DNA of 19,677 bases from Alkalihalobacillus pseudalcaliphilus (lineage in GTDB: Bacteria > Bacillota > Bacilli > Bacillales > Bacillaceae_D). How positions within the stretch are numbered: position 1 is the stretch's first letter; each line of letters opens with the position of its first letter. The stretch spans positions 1 through 19,677 of the forward strand of contig NZ_JAQQWS010000024.1 in NCBI RefSeq assembly GCF_028610675.1, given 5' to 3'. A program made the translations under genes and the position numbers. This document shows positions 14,662 to 19,677 of the stretch, one piece after another. The notes beneath the pieces are model-generated. The model ran no database searches. It was given only the letters and a program-made list of their open reading frames with translations, and was not told where the DNA came from.

Positions 14662-14715
14662 TTATTCTTTCTAAGAATTTCCTTCTTTCGTTTACTTTAT
14701 ACACTCAATAAGAAA

Positions 14716-16053
14716 TTAGCTCAACCAACCTTGTACAGTTTCCACAGCAGAGTTCCATATTCCTGAGAAAAATCCGCCAATGCCACGCATCATCATTGAA
14801 AACCATCCTGCTTTTTCAACAGCTTGATCAGTTGCTACAGGAACAGAGGCACTATCAGACGAGAATAAGTATTCCTCTTCACCTTCACCTGTAAACTGGA
14901 TACCTAATGTTCCTACTTCTGTACCTGCCTCAAATGGAGCAACCACTTTTCCATCTTCATTTAATTGTTCACTGTCTAAAGATAAGACAGCTTCATATGA
15001 ATCCTCTTGTCCTCTACGGACAACCGTTTCTAATGGCTCTGTGCTTGAAATCGCAACTTCTTTTTCTTTCCCTGAAGCCACATTAAGCATTCCCTCACCT
15101 TCTGGAATATAACCAGCAGGCGTTACTTCTACATAGTCAAAATTATTAAAACCAAAATCTAATAATTTGGCCGTTTCATTAAATCGATCATCACGTGTAT
15201 CAGTTCTCATAACAACTGAAATTAATCGCATATCACCACGAATAGCAGTACCTGTAAATGAGTTCCCTGCTGCTGTAGTAAATCCAGTCTTTAATCCATC
15301 AATTCCTTCATAATCATGCTGCGGTACAATACCTGGCAGCATCCAGTTCCAGTTCTGCATCGTAATGCTCTCATTTTCACCGGCATCAAACTCTTTTACT
15401 GGAATACTAGCGGTTTCCAATACTTCTGGATAATCACGTAAAAGAGCAAATGCTAGCTGCGCAGTCGCACGGGCTGACATCATATTCTCAGCGTCTTCTC
15501 CCGTTCCCTCTGGATGATTACCTCTTAAATCACTATTATTTAAACCAGATGAATTAACAAATTCATAGTCCTCTAATCCTAACTCAGCTGCTTTATCATT
15601 CATCATATTCACAAATGCAGTCTCTGAACCAGCAATTAGTTCTGCTAATGCAATCGTTGAAGCATTGGCTGAATAAATAGCAACAGATTCATACAGCTCT
15701 TGAACCGTATATGTATAATCTTGACGTAAAGGTACATTTGATAAACTGGTTTCTAATGATAATACCCTGACATGGTCAGAAATAGGTACAGTCTGATCGC
15801 TCGTTATCGTACCTTCTGCTAATGCTTCTAAGATGAGATATTCACTCATCATTTTAGTCATACTTGCAATTGGTAGTATTTTATCTATATCTTTCTGGTA
15901 TAAAATCTTTCCAGTTTTTGCATCTACTAAAATGGCTGTTTCTGCTTCTAAATCAAAAGCAGCCTCGGCCGACTTTGCTTGTCCAAATATGGGTAGGACA
16001 AGAACAATAGCCATCATCATGATAATCCACTTTCTTGTTGAGCTTTTGCTCAC
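14716..16053 (-). CDS. dacA: D-alanyl-D-alanine carboxypeptidase DacA (PBP5)
   Basis: Trims the terminal D-Ala from peptidoglycan stem peptides outside the membrane, limiting cross-linking. Seen: a Lys/Arg-led signal peptide cleaved near AKSAEAA, the active-site SMTK (Ser64-Lys67), the SAN triad (128-130), KTG (255-257), a C-terminal beta domain, and an amphipathic Trp- and Met-rich tail that holds the protein to the membrane. The longest frame opens at 16104, but the GGGGGTG ribosome site points to GTG at 16053, giving 445 residues, against 443 in B. subtilis. The guaB terminator upstream suggests its own promoter, which I could not identify. No pdxS-pdxT follows, unlike B. subtilis. Confidence 0.96.
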   Translation of the reverse strand: MSKSSTRKWIIMMMAIVLVLPIFGQAKSAEAAFDLEAETAILVDAKTGKILYQKDIDKILPIASMTKMMSEYLILEALAEGTITSDQTVPISDHVRVLSLETSLSNVPLRQDYTYTVQELYESVAIYSANASTIALAELIAGSETAFVNMMNDKAAELGLEDYEFVNSSGLNNSDLRGNHPEGTGEDAENMMSARATAQLAFALLRDYPEVLETASIPVKEFDAGENESITMQNWNWMLPGIVPQHDYEGIDGLKTGFTTAAGNSFTGTAIRGDMRLISVVMRTDTRDDRFNETAKLLDFGFNNFDYVEVTPAGYIPEGEGMLNVASGKEKEVAISSTEPLETVVRRGQEDSYEAVLSLDSEQLNEDGKVVAPFEAGTEVGTLGIQFTGEGEEEYLFSSDSASVPVATDQAVEKAGWFSMMMRGIGGFFSGIWNSAVETVQGWLS

Positions 16054-16108
16054 GACTACACCCCCAAAAAACATTTCACATAAGTTTAATCTTATCATAA
16101 TCATACAT

Positions 16109-16140
16109 AAAAAAATAGATAGAGAACACTCTATCTATTT
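16109..16140 (-). terminator. Terminator of guaB
   Basis: AAATAGATAGAG-(4 nt)-CTCTATCTATTT, a perfect 12-bp stem followed on the minus strand by T residues. It lies about 30 bases after the guaB stop and separates guaB from dacA. The A/T-flanked stem could also work weakly in the other direction. Confidence 0.88.
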
Positions 16141-16171
16141 TACAATTTCATAACGATTTTATGTGATTTTT

Positions 16172-17629
16172 TTACAAAGAATAGTTAGGTGCTTCTTTTG
16201 TAATTTGTACATCATGTGGATGGCTTTCACGAAGACCAGCACCTGTTATACGAATAAACTGAGCTTGATCTCTTAGATCATCTAACGTTGCCGTACCACA
16301 GTACCCCATTCCTGCACGTAAGCCACCAATTAATTGGTGAAGGGTATCTCCTAGCGGCCCTTTATAAGGAATACGACCTTCAATTCCTTCTGGGACTAAC
16401 TTCTGTGCATCCTCTTGGAAATAACGGTCCTTACTGCCCTTTTCCATGGCACCTAATGAACCCATACCACGATATACTTTAAATTGACGACCTTGATAGA
16501 TTTCTCTTTCTCCGGGGCTTTCAGATACTCCTGCTAATAAACTTCCAAGCATGACAGCATGTCCGCCTGCAGCAAGTGCTTTTGTAATATCACCAGAGTA
16601 TTTTATACCACCATCAGCAATAATCGGTACACCATGTTTACGAGCTTCTGTTGCACAATCATAAACAGCTGTTACTTGTGGAACACCAATTCCTGCCACA
16701 ATACGTGTTGTACAAATCGATCCCGGTCCAATACCGACTTTTACAACACTAGCGCCCGCTTCAATTAAATCTTTTGTTGCCTCAGCAGTTGCTACATTCC
16801 CCGCAATAATGGTTAACTCAGGATATTGCTCTCTAACTGCTCTTACTTTATCAAGAACCCCTTTAGAGTGACCATGAGCTGTATCGATTACGATAGCATC
16901 AACACCAGCCTCTACTAGAGCAGCAATACGTATATCTGCATCAGCACTTACACCAATAGCAGCCCCTACTACTAAACGCCCTTGTTTATCTTTGGCAGAG
17001 TTAGGAAACTCAATAACTTTCTCTATATCTTTAATCGTAATTAAACCTTTTAGAGTACCTTCATCATCTACAAGAGGTAGTTTTTCTATTTTATGCTTTT
17101 GTAGAATTTTTTCAGCTTCTTGAAGAGTCGTTCCTACTGGAGCTGTCACTAGATTCTCTTTTGTCATGACTTCATCAATACGAATCGAATAGTCTTCGAT
17201 AAAACGTAAATCACGATTGGTTAAAATACCTACTAATTTTTGATTCTCATTGACAATAGGTACACCGGAAATTCTGTATTTACCCATTAAGTGCTCAGCA
17301 TCAAATACTTGACGATCAGGTGTTAAGAAGAATGGATTTGTAATAACCCCACTCTCAGAACGCTTTACACGGTCTACATTCTCCGCTTGTTCCTCAATCG
17401 ACATATTCTTATGAATAATTCCTAAGCCACCTTCGCGTGCCATGGCAATCGCCATTTTGGCTTCAGTCACTGTATCCATTCCTGCACTAATTATAGGAAT
17501 ATTTAATTGTAGATGTTCAGATAACTTCGTCTTAACCGATACATCTCGCGGTAAAATTTCTGATTTTGCTGGCGTTAACAATACATCATCAAACGTTAAG
17601 CCTTCTTTATTAAATTTATTTTCCCACAT
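16172..17629 (-). CDS. guaB: Inosine-5'-monophosphate dehydrogenase
   Basis: Oxidises IMP to XMP with NAD+, the committed step to GMP. The 485 residues form a TIM barrel interrupted by a pair of CBS domains (about 92-205). The catalytic loop GIGPGSICTTRIVAG carries Cys306. The phosphate-site ADGGI and the mobile-flap YRGMGSLGAM segment follow, and the C-terminus ends in APNYSL. A longer frame starts at 17647, but AAGGGGAA lies six bases before the ATG at 17629 and the family begins MWENKF. Divergent from yaaC, as in B. subtilis. Confidence 0.98.
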   Translation of the reverse strand: MWENKFNKEGLTFDDVLLTPAKSEILPRDVSVKTKLSEHLQLNIPIISAGMDTVTEAKMAIAMAREGGLGIIHKNMSIEEQAENVDRVKRSESGVITNPFFLTPDRQVFDAEHLMGKYRISGVPIVNENQKLVGILTNRDLRFIEDYSIRIDEVMTKENLVTAPVGTTLQEAEKILQKHKIEKLPLVDDEGTLKGLITIKDIEKVIEFPNSAKDKQGRLVVGAAIGVSADADIRIAALVEAGVDAIVIDTAHGHSKGVLDKVRAVREQYPELTIIAGNVATAEATKDLIEAGASVVKVGIGPGSICTTRIVAGIGVPQVTAVYDCATEARKHGVPIIADGGIKYSGDITKALAAGGHAVMLGSLLAGVSESPGEREIYQGRQFKVYRGMGSLGAMEKGSKDRYFQEDAQKLVPEGIEGRIPYKGPLGDTLHQLIGGLRAGMGYCGTATLDDLRDQAQFIRITGAGLRESHPHDVQITKEAPNYSL

Positions 17630-17676
17630 ACAAATTCCCCTTCCCAATCAGGTTTTTTGCGTAAAATATTATTAGT

Positions 17677-17705
17677 AGCTTATCAATTGGGCAAACTACT
17701 GTCAA
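17677..17705 (-). promoter_or_regulatory. Promoter of guaB
   Basis: On the minus strand TTGACA (17700-17705, perfect), 17 bases, TAAGCT (17677-17682, a weak -10). The leader is about 40 bases. No PurR-box pair was recognised around it. Confidence 0.6.
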
Positions 17706-17760
17706 GACAACGAAATTAAAACAATATTTCTGAATATTTAATTATAGAGAGGGATAATGC

Positions 17761-18705
17761 ATGAATCCAAATGTAGACAACCAGTTTTTACCTTATTTAT
17801 CAACAGATTATTCTAGAAAACAGCTTACTAAGCATTATGAGCAAGCTGGGGTACCTTCTCCAGAAAAAATGAGCTATGCAACATGTAACTCCTTTATCTC
17901 TTATTTAAAACAAGGAAATATATATTATTCTCAAGCAGAAATAGCTCCTTTAGAAATTAAGCCATTATTATTGTTTTATGGTTTTATTCAATATCTAAAA
18001 GCAGCCATTTTAACAAAGGATCCGACCTATCCAGCAACGACTCAAGTACTAGCTCATGGCGTTACTACACGTAAACGTAAAAAAACAACATACCGATTTC
18101 TTGAAGATGAAGTAAAGCTTCAAAGAAATGGCTTATTTCCACACTTTTTAGCAAAATTGTTTCACATGAAACATGTCGAGGGAGATAAATATTTGATGAA
18201 AGAACTCGTCAGCCAAATCGCTGACCTCCACACTCTTTACCAGCAATTACATGATACCCCTTTATCAATCCAATTAAAGTTGGAAAAGCACTCATTACTT
18301 ATTCCAAACCTTATTTTGGATCAGTATCATATGACTGCAAATCGTTTTAGCCAATATGTAGAAAACCATTTAAACTTAAAAAAACCCCTCTCCTTGACTG
18401 AGACAAAGGATGGCTTGTCGTTTTCAGCACAACCTCTCAAAACCAAAAGTAGAACACCTTTTTTAAAAGATCAACATGAAAAAATGTACATCCACCTTAA
18501 TAAAGACCATTATATTCATTTACCAGAGATTGCTTGCCATTATTTACTGCTATACAATTTAAGTATGATTTGTCGTTATGAAACAGAATGGTGGACAGAC
18601 TTAATCACAAATAATGACGGAACCGATTTCCCTATCATTCTTAAGTTTCTACAAATCCTACCTATAAAAACTAGCCAACTCATTTCGGAGTTATTGCTAG
18701 TTTAA
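17761..18705 (+). CDS. yaaC: YaaC family protein, function unknown
   Basis: A 314-residue soluble protein without signal peptide or long hydrophobic helix. It is recognised as YaaC by its divergent position beside guaB and by features of the family such as the HGVTTRKRKK segment and the LSMICRYETEWW stretch near the C-terminus. No catalytic motif is evident and no role is known for the family. ATG with GAGAGGGA seven bases upstream; length close to that of B. subtilis YaaC. Confidence 0.9.
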   Translation: MNPNVDNQFLPYLSTDYSRKQLTKHYEQAGVPSPEKMSYATCNSFISYLKQGNIYYSQAEIAPLEIKPLLLFYGFIQYLKAAILTKDPTYPATTQVLAHGVTTRKRKKTTYRFLEDEVKLQRNGLFPHFLAKLFHMKHVEGDKYLMKELVSQIADLHTLYQQLHDTPLSIQLKLEKHSLLIPNLILDQYHMTANRFSQYVENHLNLKKPLSLTETKDGLSFSAQPLKTKSRTPFLKDQHEKMYIHLNKDHYIHLPEIACHYLLLYNLSMICRYETEWWTDLITNNDGTDFPIILKFLQILPIKTSQLISELLLV

Positions 18706-18735
18706 AATCTGATATTATATTTTGGTAAGATAATT

Positions 18736-18782
18736 CATGGAATTACAAGGAAACTCCTCACCTTGTTTTTCATAATTCCATG
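18736..18782. repeat. Inverted repeat after yaaC
   Basis: CATGGAATTA (18736-18745) pairs perfectly with TAATTCCATG (18773-18782), and directly inside it CAAGG pairs with CCTTG, so 15 pairs with a seven-base bulge (TTTTTCA) on one side. It lies 30 bases after the yaaC stop, between convergent genes. It has no T tract at the stem foot, so it is not a standard intrinsic terminator. Confidence 0.6.
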
Positions 18783-18867
18783 CGATTCTTCTAATCGGGT
18801 ATACTCAACGCAACCCTTCCACTCGTAGAAGTCTACGCATTGTTTTATTCCTTAATTAAATTAGCTA

Positions 18868-19321
18868 TTACAACGGCTCTCTTACTTTCAGGACAATATC
18901 GGCATAAAATTCACCATCGACTTCAATAATATAACGCCACATACCAGCGTATGGAATATTAATTTGAACAATATGCCTCTCAAGCCCTTCATACCCCCAT
19001 GAGGGGTAGGTAATTACTTTAGGATTGGCAACTTCGATTCTCTCATGTGTGTCTTGATGTTCAGCAAAAATAGCCAGCTCTTTCCCCTCGAATGTATGAA
19101 ATGGTGCTTTGAAATGAAAAAGATAAGCAAATGACTTCCCCGCAACAAAACCAGGATCTGGACTAACAGAAAGCAATAACTCACCATTTTACTTCATAGC
19201 TACTTCTCTCCTCAAAACTCACCTCATTTGCTACTACCTCTTCGCTATTGTTCTGACTTATACAACCTACAAGTAAAAACAATACGATACAACTCACAAA
19301 TCCTCGCACCCTGTTAATCAT
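18868..19321 (-). pseudogene. Lipoprotein gene broken by a +1 frameshift
   Basis: ATG at 19321, six bases after GGGAGG, opens a frame with a lipoprotein signal (MINRVRGFVSCIVLFLLVGC, Cys20 as lipid site). It hits TGA after 46 codons at SSYEVKW. The downstream frame to 18868 continues the protein at once if one A is removed from the A4 run at 19187-19190 (giving SYEVNGELLLSVSP). The restored product is 150 residues: an exported lipoprotein with a beta-rich domain ending PYAGMWRYIIEVDGEFYADIV. It faintly recalls the DUF4871 family, but I do not assert that. Promoter and ribosome site are intact, so this is either a recent mutation or a sequencing error. No homologue in this place in B. subtilis comes to mind. 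Confidence 0.72.
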
Positions 19322-19341
19322 GATAAGCCTCCCATAAACTC

Positions 19342-19370
19342 ATACTATTTTTAAAGACGAATTACAGCAA
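19342..19370 (-). promoter_or_regulatory. Promoter of the broken lipoprotein gene
   Basis: On the minus strand TTGCTG (19365-19370), 17 bases, TAGTAT (19342-19347). It lies about 20 bases before the start codon, leaving a short leader containing GGGAGG. Confidence 0.5.
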
Positions 19371-19371
19371 G

Positions 19372-19677
19372 TAAGGTTACACCTTTTATAGTTTTTTTCA
19401 GTATTTATCTTTAATCGTCTTAGGCTATGAACAAAAGTAACAAAGTATTTTCCTATCCTATAAGACATACTCCTCGGATTCTCTTCTTCGGGGAAGTGGG
19501 GCATGAAGCTATTTCTCCGATGTTTCTCACGAGGTCGCACGAAGAGAACCGATTCGTCTCGCGGACGCACTTGGTTTTCTTCCTTCGATCAGTTTCGGGT
19601 GCTTCGCTTCGTAGGGGCTGCTTCTTCGAACCAGCACTCTTTTGCGCCGAGCATTCTCTTTATGCATATTAAAAAGC
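19372..19677. other. Right-end intergenic stretch, partly GC-richer, no supported gene
   Basis: From about 19475 the base composition changes to a richer-GC sequence with repeated CTTCTTCG / TTCCTTCG / CTTCGCTTCG words. The 81-codon plus-strand frame over it has no proper ribosome site and Arg- and Cys-rich low-likelihood content; the minus frame is no better. In B. subtilis an rRNA operon lies beyond yaaC on this side, so rRNA-flanking DNA is one guess. Identity unknown. Confidence 0.4.

Noticed and set aside
17630..17760. PurR boxes or a purine riboswitch before guaB
   Set aside because: No CCGAAC-type PurR half-sites and no conserved purine-aptamer core seen; only a partial CCCAAT/ATTGGG dyad.
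19427..19672. 81-codon plus-strand open frame at the right end
   Set aside because: No ribosome site, Arg/Cys/Phe-rich composition unlike real proteins here, and it lies over the repetitive GC-richer stretch; treated as non-coding.

Overview
The window comes from a low-GC Gram-positive rod of the Bacillaceae. Almost every recognisable gene belongs to the well-known block next to the replication origin of Bacillus subtilis. It is read here mostly on the minus strand: (rRNA operon leader) - bofA - yaaL - recR - yaaK - dnaX - SRP RNA - tadA - tRNA-Ser ... serS - dacA - guaB, with yaaC divergent on the plus strand. AT-rich intergenic DNA, strong GGAGG-type ribosome sites, TTG/GTG starts and a T-box leader all fit. 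Several secreted or surface proteins are rich in Asp and Glu and the intergenic repeats are of the GC-rich Bacillaceae type, which suggests (inference only) an alkaliphilic or salt-tolerant relative.

Layout. 1-190: tandem promoters and leader of an rRNA operon that runs off the left edge. 400-630: one decayed copy of a structured repeat and the bofA terminator. 647-3844: the operon dnaX-yaaK-recR-yaaL-bofA (clamp loader, nucleoid protein, recombination mediator, small protein, sigma-K checkpoint protein). 4059-5112: SRP RNA, tRNA adenosine deaminase and a UCA-reading tRNA-Ser, each with its own promoter. 5203-11063: a complete oligopeptide/dipeptide-type ABC importer, with the binding lipoprotein on the minus strand and permeases C and B plus two ATPases on the plus strand, around a 312-bp control region. 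11059-12910: nearly 2 kb of repeats with one small membrane-peptide ORF. 13011-14661: serS with its T-box leader. 14716-18705: dacA, guaB, yaaC. 18868-19321: a lipoprotein gene broken by a one-base frameshift. 19372-19677: a richer-GC stretch of unknown role.

The importer and the repeat field occupy positions where B. subtilis has dck, dgk, yaaH and yaaI, and pdxS-pdxT is missing between dacA and serS, so this stretch has been rearranged relative to B. subtilis.

The most unusual object is at 12765-12895. Three hairpins are closed by an outer stem with no unpaired base at the junction, giving a cloverleaf or four-way-junction fold. A degraded second copy of the same sequence lies about 12 kb away beside the rRNA operon. 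It could be a mobile palindromic repeat or a structured RNA; the sequence alone does not decide. Everything here is from reading the bases; no database search or folding energy was computed.
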